Assembly (NCBI RefSeq): GCF_014701195.1
Contig: NZ_AP018712.1
Location: 310,001 to 374,000 of the forward strand
Direction: 5' to 3'
DNA: 64,000 bases
Origin: Tepiditoga spiralis
GTDB lineage: Bacteria; Thermotogota; Thermotogae; Petrotogales; Petrotogaceae
Below the pieces are notes generated by a model, which was given only the letters and a program-made list of their open reading frames with translations, searched no databases and was not told the DNA's origin. Position 1 is the stretch's first letter, and every line of letters starts with the position of its first letter. Position numbers and translations under genes: made by a program. Positions 8,428 through 16,081 of this stretch are shown one piece after another.

Positions 8428-9249
8428 TCACCTTCTTCCTATCATTTTCTTGAGAAATGAAAAGAAGCCTTCTGTATCAACATTATTATTTTTTATATCT
8501 TCTTCAATTGGAACATCTTCTCCAGAGATTCTCAAAGCAATATTATTAAAGTTTATAGCTACTGATTTAGAAGAGTCTAATGCAATAGGTTTTCCTTCAT
8601 TAGTAGAAATAATTATTTCTTCACTATCTGGAATTATCCCTATTAAATTAATTGCAAGAGCTTCTTTAATATCATCTGGAGATAACATTTCCTTTTTTTC
8701 AACCATTTTAGGTTTTATTCTATTCACAATTAATGAAATATTGTTATCATTAAAGCCTTCATTTTCTAAAAGACCTATAACTCTATCAGCATCACTTATA
8801 GCAGTTAAATCTGGAGTTGTAACCACTATTGCATGTTGAGCTGCTTTTATTGAATTTGAAAACCCTCTTTCAATACCAGCAGGAGAATCTATAAGTATAT
8901 AATCAAACATTTTTGTTAATTCATCAACAATTTTAACCATATCTTCTGGTTCAACCATATTTTTATTTGCAACTTGAGAAGAAGCCAATAAATTTAAATT
9001 TTTTACTGTTTTATGTTTTACAAGAGTATCTTTTACTTTTTTATTTCCATTAACTATATCTATTATTGTATAGACAATTCTATTTTCAAGACCAAGAACT
9101 AAATCTAAGTTTTTTAATCCTATATCAGCATCAATAACACATACTTTAAATCCCTTTTGTGCAAGAGATACACCTATATTTGCTGTTGTAGTTGTTTTCC
9201 CCACACCGCCCTTACCGGAAGTAACAACTATAATTTTAGATTGTTTCAT
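8428..9249 (-). CDS. minD: Septum-site determining ATPase MinD
   Basis: ParA/MinD-family ATPase with deviant Walker A SGKGGVGKTTTTAN near residues 9-22, switch I VIDADIGLKNLDLVLGLENR and Walker B YILIDSPAG. The C-terminal GFFSFLKKMIGRR is the amphipathic membrane-targeting helix. The ATG at 9249 is chosen because GGGGGG lies 8 bases before it; an upstream in-frame start at 9303 would add 18 unrelated residues. It binds the membrane in its ATP form and is displaced by MinE, encoded next. Confidence 0.95.
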   Translation of the reverse strand: MKQSKIIVVTSGKGGVGKTTTTANIGVSLAQKGFKVCVIDADIGLKNLDLVLGLENRIVYTIIDIVNGNKKVKDTLVKHKTVKNLNLLASSQVANKNMVEPEDMVKIVDELTKMFDYILIDSPAGIERGFSNSIKAAQHAIVVTTPDLTAISDADRVIGLLENEGFNDNNISLIVNRIKPKMVEKKEMLSPDDIKEALAINLIGIIPDSEEIIISTNEGKPIALDSSKSVAINFNNIALRISGEDVPIEEDIKNNNVDTEGFFSFLKKMIGRR

Positions 9250-9348
9250 TTCATTCCCCCCAATTTTTGAGCTATCCTGTCTATCATAATAAATACTTCT
9301 CACACATATATAATATCACAAAAAGGTAATAATAAAGCATTAAAATAC

Positions 9349-9395
9349 AAAAACATTTGTTGATTTTAACATAAAATTAAAACCAACAAATATTT
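9349..9395 (-). terminator. Terminator of the ABC transporter operon
   Basis: Read on the minus strand, ATTTGTTG and CAACAAAT enclose a second stem GTTTTAA/TTAAAAT, followed by a T-run. It lies between the last permease gene (ends 9398) and minD. Confidence 0.6.
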
Positions 9396-9397
9396 TT

Positions 9398-10198
9398 TTA
9401 ATACTCTATTTCTTTATTTTTAAATATAATCATAGATACATACATTATAGTTAAAGAAATTAATATTATAATAAATGAATTTAATACAAAAACATGCCCT
9501 TTAGAAACAGTTTCATTTAAAGAAAAATATTTAAAAATTGTAAAATTTCTAATCCAACTCATACTATCAATTGCAAAACCAAGCATATCTGAAAAATACA
9601 TAAAAACAAATAAACCTATTGATATTGATTGAGTTAATATAGTTTTTTGAAATAAAACGGATAACAAAACAGCAATAGAACCAAAAAACATTTCTATTAC
9701 AAATAAATAAAGAGCAAATCCATTTATTATATTTATATTATATTCATAATGTACAAATGATTTAAATAATAAAAAATTTGCAATACCAAAGATAAAAAAA
9801 TAAACTAAATAAAAAAATATCAAAGAAAAAGATTTTATTAAAAATATTTTTAATCGAGAATAAGGTTTTATCAAAAGATACTCAATAGTCTTTTTTTGAT
9901 ATTCATATGCAAACATATTTGATGCAATTAAAACAGAAAATATTCCTGTTAATATGTAAGCCATAGTCATACCTTTAGTACTAAAAAATCCTTCTGGAGT
10001 AAAAAATGTATCTGTATTCGTTCCAAAAGATTTTAATAAAAACTTTGGCATACTATCCATAAATTTTTTTAAAGAATCAGAATCTTGTAAAATCCCATCT
10101 ATAAAAGGAACAAAAAGTAAAGAAAACATTATTAAAACAGAACCCCATATAAAAAAACTTTTTAAATTATACTTTAATTCTTTTTTAAATAAATTCAT
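9398..10198 (-). CDS. ABC-2 type transporter permease (copy 2)
   Basis: A 266-residue membrane protein with six hydrophobic segments, starting with MNLFKKELKYNLKSFFIWG and containing a conserved EYQKKTIEYLLIKPYSRLKIF cytoplasmic motif, as in the NatB/ABC-2 permease family. It is a tandem paralogue of the preceding gene: length, the start, the TPEGFFSTKGM loop and the KTIEYLLIKP motif are shared. The pair probably forms a heterodimer with the ATPase at 11028. The substrate is unknown; a TetR-controlled exporter of drugs, ions or lipids is likely. Confidence 0.85.
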   Translation of the reverse strand: MNLFKKELKYNLKSFFIWGSVLIMFSLLFVPFIDGILQDSDSLKKFMDSMPKFLLKSFGTNTDTFFTPEGFFSTKGMTMAYILTGIFSVLIASNMFAYEYQKKTIEYLLIKPYSRLKIFLIKSFSLIFFYLVYFFIFGIANFLLFKSFVHYEYNINIINGFALYLFVIEMFFGSIAVLLSVLFQKTILTQSISIGLFVFMYFSDMLGFAIDSMSWIRNFTIFKYFSLNETVSKGHVFVLNSFIIILISLTIMYVSMIIFKNKEIEY

Positions 10199-10213
10199 TA
10201 TTTTTCATCCCCT

Positions 10214-11014
10214 TTAAATTAAAATATTTTTCTTTTCAAAGATTTTTAATGATATGTACATTATTATAAAAGATATAAGTATTATCACAATAGAATTATT
10301 TAAATAAATTTTATGATTTTTAACTGTTTCAATTAATGGCATATAATGAAATATACTAAGTTTTGCAAGTGGTTCTATTGATTTAATTTCAGATACAGTT
10401 GTTTCTCCAAAATACATTATAAAAAGAATTCCCAAAGATAATGTTGTTGTTAAGTTTGACTTTTGAAATAAAATAGAAAATAAAACTCCAAGAGCACCAA
10501 AAAATAACTCTACGGTAAAAACATATAAACCAAAACCTAAAAGGATATTTTTATCATATTCACTACTAACAAAAACGCTAAAGAGATATAAAGTACTAAA
10601 ATTAAAAATAAGATTTAAAATTATTATATTAGAAATCAATACTAAATATTTTTGAATAAAAATTTTTACCCTTGAAAAAGGTTTTATAAGTAAATATTCG
10701 ATAGTTTTATTTTCAAATTCCTTTGCAAATAAACTTCCTGAAAGAGTAGCAGAAAATAAACCTGTTAATATAAAAATAAAGCTCATACCTTCAGAACCAA
10801 AAAAACCTTCTGGAGTACTGAAAGATTCTGTATCTATATTAAATGATTTTAAAAAAATTTTTGGAAGTTTATTCAACATTTTTACCATTTGACCACTATC
10901 TGATAGTATTTTTTCTGTAAAAGGTATATATAGTAATGAAAAAGAAAAAATTATTATTGACCATATTAAAAGACTTCTAAAATTATATTTAAAATCTTTT
11001 TTAAATAAATTCAT
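10214..11014 (-). CDS. ABC-2 type transporter permease (copy 1)
   Basis: This is the paralogue of the gene at 9398 (same 266-residue length; MNLFKKDFKYNFRSLLIWS, TPEGFFGSEGM and EFENKTIEYLLIKPFSRVKIF correspond). Six transmembrane helices are visible. It sits 13 bases after the ATPase gene and 15 bases before copy 2, in one operon with tetR. The tandem duplication suggests that a homodimeric permease has become a heterodimer. Confidence 0.85.
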   Translation of the reverse strand: MNLFKKDFKYNFRSLLIWSIIIFSFSLLYIPFTEKILSDSGQMVKMLNKLPKIFLKSFNIDTESFSTPEGFFGSEGMSFIFILTGLFSATLSGSLFAKEFENKTIEYLLIKPFSRVKIFIQKYLVLISNIIILNLIFNFSTLYLFSVFVSSEYDKNILLGFGLYVFTVELFFGALGVLFSILFQKSNLTTTLSLGILFIMYFGETTVSEIKSIEPLAKLSIFHYMPLIETVKNHKIYLNNSIVIILISFIIMYISLKIFEKKNILI

Positions 11015-11027
11015 TTAATTCACCACC

Positions 11028-11879
11028 TCACTTATAATATTTTAAAAATAATTCTTCAAGATCCGGTTTCTTTATTTCTATATCTTCAAAATTAAAGTTT
11101 GAAAGTTCTTTTATAAAAAAATGAATATCTTTTGTTTTCACTAAAAACTCTTTTGCATTATTTTTTTCTGTAAACTTAAAATTATTCAATGTATCATTTA
11201 AACCATAAACAGTTATTACTCTACTTGAAATATCTCTTAAATCATCTATTGCACCAGACTTTATTACCTTACCTTCTTTTATCATTGCAAAGTTATTACA
11301 AAGTTTTTCTATTTCAGAAAGTATATGTGATGAAAATAATATAGCACATCCCATTTTCTTATGATCTTTAATTAAACTATAAAATTTTTGTTGTACTAAA
11401 GGATCAAGACCACTTGTTGGTTCATCCAAAATCAAGTACTTTGGTTTATGTACAAGAGCTTGAAGAATAGCAACCTTTTTTTTATTTCCAAGTGAAAGTT
11501 CTTTAAACTTTTTATTTATATCTATACCCAATAATTCTATTATTTCTTTTTCATATTTAACATCCACATTATCATAAAAATTTCTATTGAATTTTAAAAA
11601 CTCCTTTATTTTCATATCCCCATAAAAATTAACCTCCCCTGGAATATACCCTATATCCTTTTTTACTTTATTTATATCTTCAGGCAATTTAAATCCATTT
11701 ATTTTTGCTTCACCAGCATCTTCACTTAAAAAACCTGTTAAAATTCTAATAGTTGTTGTTTTACCCGCACCATTAGGACCTATCAATCCAAAAATTTCAC
11801 CCTCTTTAATCTCAATTGAAACATCTTCTATTCCCCTATTTTTTCCATAATACTTTTTTAAATTACTAATTTTTATCAT
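11028..11879 (-). CDS. ABC transporter ATP-binding protein (NatA/CcmA type)
   Basis: It has Walker A GLIGPNGAGKTTTIRIL near residue 30-46, the Q-loop region GYIPGEVNFYGDM, signature LSLGNKKKVAILQALVHKPK, Walker B YLILDEPTSGLDP and the H-loop SSHILSEIE. It powers the two ABC-2 permeases encoded next. The gene overlaps the end of tetR by 14 bases, its ribosome site GGAGGG lying inside tetR, so it is translationally coupled to the regulator. Confidence 0.93.
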   Translation of the reverse strand: MIKISNLKKYYGKNRGIEDVSIEIKEGEIFGLIGPNGAGKTTTIRILTGFLSEDAGEAKINGFKLPEDINKVKKDIGYIPGEVNFYGDMKIKEFLKFNRNFYDNVDVKYEKEIIELLGIDINKKFKELSLGNKKKVAILQALVHKPKYLILDEPTSGLDPLVQQKFYSLIKDHKKMGCAILFSSHILSEIEKLCNNFAMIKEGKVIKSGAIDDLRDISSRVITVYGLNDTLNNFKFTEKNNAKEFLVKTKDIHFFIKELSNFNFEDIEIKKPDLEELFLKYYK

Positions 11880-12498
11880 TTTGCTCCCTCCTTCTTATTC
11901 CATTTTCAATCATATACATTATTTTATTTGTTAAATCTGCAATTTCATTAAAATCTTTTATATCTTTTTCTTTTGCATACTCAGAAACTGATGATAAAAC
12001 CTTGGAAATGAAGAAAATTAACAAATCAATATCTAAATTTTCATCAATTAATCCATCATTCACTGCATTTTTAATTGGAACACTTAAAAATTCATACATA
12101 TTTATTTTTAAATTATTAATTATCTTATTTATAAAATTAGTATCTTCATTCATCATTTTAAGACCTATTTCAGCATATTTTGGATATTCTGAAATCATTT
12201 TTAAAGAAGACTCAATAGATAATTGTATAATTTCAAATATATTTTTTTTAGAAAAATCATTTATATTATTTTGTATATATTTTATTTTTACCTTTCCTAT
12301 TTCTTCTATAATATAAATATATATATCTTCCTTATTCTCAAAATATTGATAAAAACTTCCTTTTGGTATTTTGGCAACTTGTATTATTCTATTTATACTT
12401 GAATTTGAAAAAGAATATTTAGAAAATTCTTCAATTGCAGCATTTTTTATTCTTTCTTGCTTTTCTAAAGATAAGTTAAAAAATGTTTGTTTTGGCAA
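11866..12498 (-). CDS. TetR family transcriptional regulator
   Basis: It has an N-terminal TetR helix-turn-helix (EKQERIKNAAIEEFSKY, then IAKIPKGSFYQYFENKEDIY-like motif) and a C-terminal all-helical ligand domain of about 150 residues. A TTG start at 12498 is chosen because AAGGGAG (12508-12514) is 9 bases upstream; the ATG 9 bases earlier would leave no room for that site. It heads the operon tetR-ATPase-permease-permease and lies directly downstream of a 30-bp palindrome, so it very likely represses its own operon until an effector binds. Confidence 0.88.
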   Translation of the reverse strand: MPKQTFFNLSLEKQERIKNAAIEEFSKYSFSNSSINRIIQVAKIPKGSFYQYFENKEDIYIYIIEEIGKVKIKYIQNNINDFSKKNIFEIIQLSIESSLKMISEYPKYAEIGLKMMNEDTNFINKIINNLKINMYEFLSVPIKNAVNDGLIDENLDIDLLIFFISKVLSSVSEYAKEKDIKDFNEIADLTNKIMYMIENGIRRREQNDKN

Positions 12499-12516
12499 AA
12501 TTATCATCTCCCTTAA

Positions 12517-12546
12517 TGACCAAAAAGTCATATGACTTTTTGGTCA
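12517..12546. promoter_or_regulatory. Perfect 30-bp palindromic operator for the TetR regulator
   Basis: The half-site TGACCAAAAAGTCAT (12517-12531) is followed without a gap by its exact reverse complement (12532-12546). Each half also contains the smaller inverted repeat TGACnnnnnGTCA, so two overlapping TetR dimers might bind. It lies just upstream of the tetR ribosome site and upstream of the divergent diguanylate cyclase gene. Confidence 0.85.
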
Positions 12547-12634
12547 TATAATAACTCTTTTGTATTTCTTAAATATTAACAAAATATTTGTTTTGTGATA
12601 AAATATAAATATAACAAAAATGGGAGGTCAATCT

Positions 12635-14167
12635 ATGTATAAAAAACAAATTAAAAAGAAAAGTTTAAAATTATTTTTTGAAATATTTATATTATCTTCA
12701 ATTATACTTTCATTTATAGTGTTTTTCACATACAAAGTTCGTATGAATAATTATATTAATATACTATTAGAAAATGAAAAAAATAAAATTTCACTTCAAA
12801 ATGAATTTATAAAAGTTTTTATGGAAGATTTAACAAAAGACTTAAATTTTTTATCTTATAGTGAAATTCCTTATAGAGCATCTTATCTCAATAAAAATAT
12901 TTCTTCTTTAAAAAATTCACAATTAGAAATCATTAATTTTTCAAAGTATAAAAAGGTTTATGATCAAATAAGATTTATCGATTTAAATGGAAACGAACAA
13001 ATGAGAGTTAATTATAATAATGGAAACATAAAAGTTTTAAAAAAAGATGAGCTACAAAACAAATCTCATAGATATTATTTTAAAGATATGAAATATATAA
13101 AAAAAGATGAAATTTATGTTTCTTATTTTGATTTGAATGTTGAAAAAAAAGAAATTGAAGTACCTTATAAACCAACAATAAGATTTTTACAACCATATTA
13201 TTATGATGGAGAAAAAATTGGTTACATAGTTTTAAACTATATTGGAAATAATTTTATAGAAGAATTTAAAAATATAAGAAAAAGAATGTATTTATTAGAT
13301 GAAGATGGATACTTTTTAATAACTCCAAATAAAGAAGATGAATGGGGATTTATGTTTGGAGAAAAAGATAAAACATTTAAAAACTATTATCCAGAAGTTT
13401 CAAAAGAAGTTTTTTCAAAAAAAAGTGGAACTATAAAATTTAAAAATATAATCTATGTATTTAATACAATAGATTTAAAATTATTTTCAAATATAAAAAA
13501 TAAAACAACATGGAAAGTTGTTTCATACATAAAAAATGATGATTATAAAAAAATAAGTAATAATTTATTTTTTAATACCTTAATATTATATATATTTATG
13601 ATAATAATAATACTTATTGTTTCATATATTATAACAAGGTATAATTATCAAAAATTATACAATGAAGAATTAATAAAAGAATATGCAACATATGATGAAC
13701 TTACTCATTTATACAATAGAAGAATTGTAATGAATTTTTTAAATGAATTAATAAAATTATCTAATAGAGAACATAATAAATTTTGTGTTTGTTTTGCCGA
13801 TGTTAATAATTTAAAAAAAGTAAATGATACTCTTGGTCATGATTATGGTGATGATTTAATAAAAACAGTTGCAAGAATACTTAAAGAAACTGTTCGTGAA
13901 GTAGATATAGTAGGAAGAATTGGTGGAGATGAATTTTTAATTTTATTTCCAAAATGTGATAAAGAAAATGCTGAAAAAATTTGGAATAGAATAAACAAAA
14001 AGTTTGAAGAAATAAATTCAACCAATGAAAAAAAATTTAAAGTTGTCGTTGCTCATGGTATAGAAGAATATCAAAATAAAATGAATATTAATGAATTAAT
14101 AAAAATAGCTGACCAAAAAATGTATGAAGATAAAAAAAGATTAAAAAGCAATCAAAATAAACTCTAA
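12635..14167 (+). CDS. Membrane-bound diguanylate cyclase with extracellular sensor (GGDEF)
   Basis: TM1 is near residues 10-32, a ~270-residue extracytoplasmic Cache-like region follows (IRFIDLNGNEQMRVNYNNG), TM2 is near 305-330 and a GGDEF domain runs from about 345 to the end. The active site GGDEF is intact near residue 429, and REVD five residues before it is an RxxD inhibitory site, so product feedback is expected. It makes cyclic di-GMP from GTP. The ATG at 12635 is used because GGGAGGT lies just upstream; an ATG 15 bases earlier overlaps that site. The gene diverges from tetR across the palindromic operator. Confidence 0.92.
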   Translation: MYKKQIKKKSLKLFFEIFILSSIILSFIVFFTYKVRMNNYINILLENEKNKISLQNEFIKVFMEDLTKDLNFLSYSEIPYRASYLNKNISSLKNSQLEIINFSKYKKVYDQIRFIDLNGNEQMRVNYNNGNIKVLKKDELQNKSHRYYFKDMKYIKKDEIYVSYFDLNVEKKEIEVPYKPTIRFLQPYYYDGEKIGYIVLNYIGNNFIEEFKNIRKRMYLLDEDGYFLITPNKEDEWGFMFGEKDKTFKNYYPEVSKEVFSKKSGTIKFKNIIYVFNTIDLKLFSNIKNKTTWKVVSYIKNDDYKKISNNLFFNTLILYIFMIIIILIVSYIITRYNYQKLYNEELIKEYATYDELTHLYNRRIVMNFLNELIKLSNREHNKFCVCFADVNNLKKVNDTLGHDYGDDLIKTVARILKETVREVDIVGRIGGDEFLILFPKCDKENAEKIWNRINKKFEEINSTNEKKFKVVVAHGIEEYQNKMNINELIKIADQKMYEDKKRLKSNQNKL

Positions 14168-14220
14168 TTATTTTTTATATATTCTTTTAAATATAAGCTT
14201 AAATTTATTTTTTGTGTAGT

Positions 14221-14257
14221 TTTTTCAAAAAAATAAAAATATTATTTTTTTGAAAAA
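14221..14257 (+). terminator. AT-rich hairpin after the diguanylate cyclase gene
   Basis: A 15-bp perfect stem (14221-14235 with 14243-14257) of A/T with one G-C pair and a 7-base loop. It is a probable weak terminator, although it lacks a clear T-run after the stem. Confidence 0.45.
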
Positions 14258-14295
14258 GCATAAAATCTTTTATTTAAAATAGTTTTATAAATTAA

Positions 14296-15783
14296 ATATC
14301 ATTATCTTTAAAAAATTTTGAAGTTTCAACTAAGTTAAATTCTTATGCTGGAAAAGATTGGATTAAAGGTGAATATGTTGTAAAATATAAAAATTCTTTT
14401 CCACAAACAAGAGGTTTAAATGTAGAAGTTTTAAAAACAAACAAATTAGACAACAGCTATAAACTCTCTGTTATAAAAGCAGATGAACAAACTGTAAAAA
14501 GCTTAAAAAATAATTCAAATATTGAATATATAGAACCAAACTATGTATATAAAGCTTTTTCAGTAACTCCAAATGATTCTTATTATACATATCAATGGCA
14601 TTACAACACAATAGATCTTCCAAAAGCATGGGAGATTTCAAAAGGTGAAAATGTCATAGTTGCAGTAGTAGATACTGGAGTTAGTTTAACACACCCTGAT
14701 CTTAAAGGAATATTTGTAACTGGTCATGATTTTGTTGATAATGACTCTGATCCTACTGATCCTGCAAAAGATGAAAGTCATGGTACTCATGTAACAGGTA
14801 CTATAGCAGCTCTTACAAACAATTCAAATGGTGTATCAGGTGTAGCTTGGGGTGGTTACGGAATAAAAATAATGCCTATAAGAGTTTTAGGTGCAGATGG
14901 TTCAGGTTCGCTTGACAATGTTGCTTTAGGTATTAGATATGCTGCAGATCATGGTGCAAACATAATAAATATGAGTCTTGGTGGAGGAGCTAACGCTCAA
15001 ACATTAGCAGATGCAGTTAAGTATGCTCATGATAAAGGTGTAACAATAGTTACTGCTTCAGGTAATGACAATGGATCAATTTCTTATCCAGCAAAATACC
15101 CTGAAACTATAGCTGTTGGTTCTGTAAGATATGATTTAAAAAGAGCATGGTATTCAAATTATGGACCAGAATTAGATGTTGTTGCTCCAGGTGGAGATAC
15201 ACAAGTTGATCAAAATAATGATGGCTATGCTGATGGTGTTTTAAGTACAACTTGGAAACCAGATACTGGAGACACATATGTTTTCATGCAAGGTACATCA
15301 ATGGCATCACCACACGTAGCTGGAGTAGCAGCTTTATTATACGCTCACGGTATAAAAAATCCAGAAGATATTAGAAATGTACTAAGAAATAGTGCAACTG
15401 ATTTAGGAGATACTGGATATGATAATTACTATGGCGCAGGTTTAATTAATGCTTATAATGCTCTTACATATAATGATAATGGAAATGGTGGAAATGGTGG
15501 AGGTAGCACACCACCAACAACAGCTAAATTAAAAGCTTTTGTTTTAGGTTATGATTATTGGCAAGGTGGTTATGTAGTAATAAGTGATACACAAGAAGTT
15601 GTAAACGGTCATTATCAATTAAATGAAGTTCAAACAGGTTATACATCTTATGTATGTGTATGGCAAGATAATAATAATAATGGAAAAATAGATTCAGGAG
15701 ATTATTGGGGATATGATGGAAGTTACAATTTCAAAGCAAACCAAAATTATAATGTTAATTTGACGGCAACTATAAAACCTTAA
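14296..15783 (+). CDS. Subtilisin-like S8 protease with intact catalytic triad but no start codon (5'-truncated?)
   Basis: The open frame runs from the stop at 14293 to TAA 15783 (495 codons). It has a propeptide-like region (about 14320-14560, ending IEYIEPNYVYK), then the S8 catalytic domain. The triad is Asp in VVDTGV at 14671, His in HGTHVTG at 14779 and Ser in GTSMASPHVAG at 15298. A ~85-residue C-terminal domain contains an Asp/Asn-rich calcium-like loop DNNNNGKIDSGD. In this frame there is no ATG, GTG or TTG before the internal ATG at 14872, which lies after both Asp and His, and no signal peptide. The gene therefore looks beheaded, or uses a rare start. It is still free of internal stops. 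Confidence 0.75.
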   Translation: MSLSLKNFEVSTKLNSYAGKDWIKGEYVVKYKNSFPQTRGLNVEVLKTNKLDNSYKLSVIKADEQTVKSLKNNSNIEYIEPNYVYKAFSVTPNDSYYTYQWHYNTIDLPKAWEISKGENVIVAVVDTGVSLTHPDLKGIFVTGHDFVDNDSDPTDPAKDESHGTHVTGTIAALTNNSNGVSGVAWGGYGIKIMPIRVLGADGSGSLDNVALGIRYAADHGANIINMSLGGGANAQTLADAVKYAHDKGVTIVTASGNDNGSISYPAKYPETIAVGSVRYDLKRAWYSNYGPELDVVAPGGDTQVDQNNDGYADGVLSTTWKPDTGDTYVFMQGTSMASPHVAGVAALLYAHGIKNPEDIRNVLRNSATDLGDTGYDNYYGAGLINAYNALTYNDNGNGGNGGGSTPPTTAKLKAFVLGYDYWQGGYVVISDTQEVVNGHYQLNEVQTGYTSYVCVWQDNNNNGKIDSGDYWGYDGSYNFKANQNYNVNLTATIKP

Positions 15784-15793
15784 AACTCCGGGA

Positions 15794-15825
15794 GACGTGA
15801 ATATTTTATATTCACGTCTTTTTTT
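15794..15825 (+). terminator. Intrinsic terminator of the subtilase gene
   Basis: A 10-bp perfect stem, GACGTGAATA (15794-15803) with TATTCACGTC (15809-15818), followed by seven T residues. Confidence 0.85.
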
Positions 15826-15878
15826 AAGTTTCTTTTAAGTTCCAAAGAGTATTATTTAAGTAACTTGGAGGTGATTAC

Positions 15879-15998
15879 ATGAAAAAAACTTTAATGTTTA
15901 TTATGGCACTTGCTATAATTGCTGGAGTTTCTAATGTAAAAGATTTAAACTTATCAAATAATGATATTCCAAAAACAGTTAATCAATTAGAACTATAA
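15879..15998 (+). CDS. Short 39-residue exported peptide
   Basis: The frame encodes a charged MKK start, a hydrophobic stretch TLMFIMALAIIAGVS and a polar 20-residue tail (KDLNLSNNDIPKTVNQLEL). A near-ideal ribosome site GGAGGTGA (15867-15874) sits four bases before the ATG. It is placed between its own upstream terminator (after the subtilase gene) and a downstream 19-bp hairpin. These features argue for real translation and export. The size and plan are those of a pre-pro signalling peptide of the Phr type or of a small lipoprotein-less exported peptide; no Cys or lipobox is present. The function is unknown. Confidence 0.7.
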   Translation: MKKTLMFIMALAIIAGVSNVKDLNLSNNDIPKTVNQLEL

Positions 15999-16040
15999 AA
16001 AATATATACCGATTACTTTTTTCATAAATATATACTCCCC

Positions 16041-16081
16041 AAAAAACAACCTTCAAACCAATGGTTTGAAGGTTGTTTTTT
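16041..16081. terminator. Strong bidirectional terminator
   Basis: A 19-bp perfect stem (16041-16059 with 16063-16081), loop AAT, with an A6 run on one side and T6 on the other. It ends the short peptide gene on the plus strand and the phosphoesterase gene on the minus strand, whose stop codon it overlaps. Confidence 0.9.

Noticed and set aside
14872-15783. Internal ATG as the start of the subtilase
   Set aside because: It would remove the catalytic Asp and His, and upstream in-frame sequence clearly belongs to the protease.
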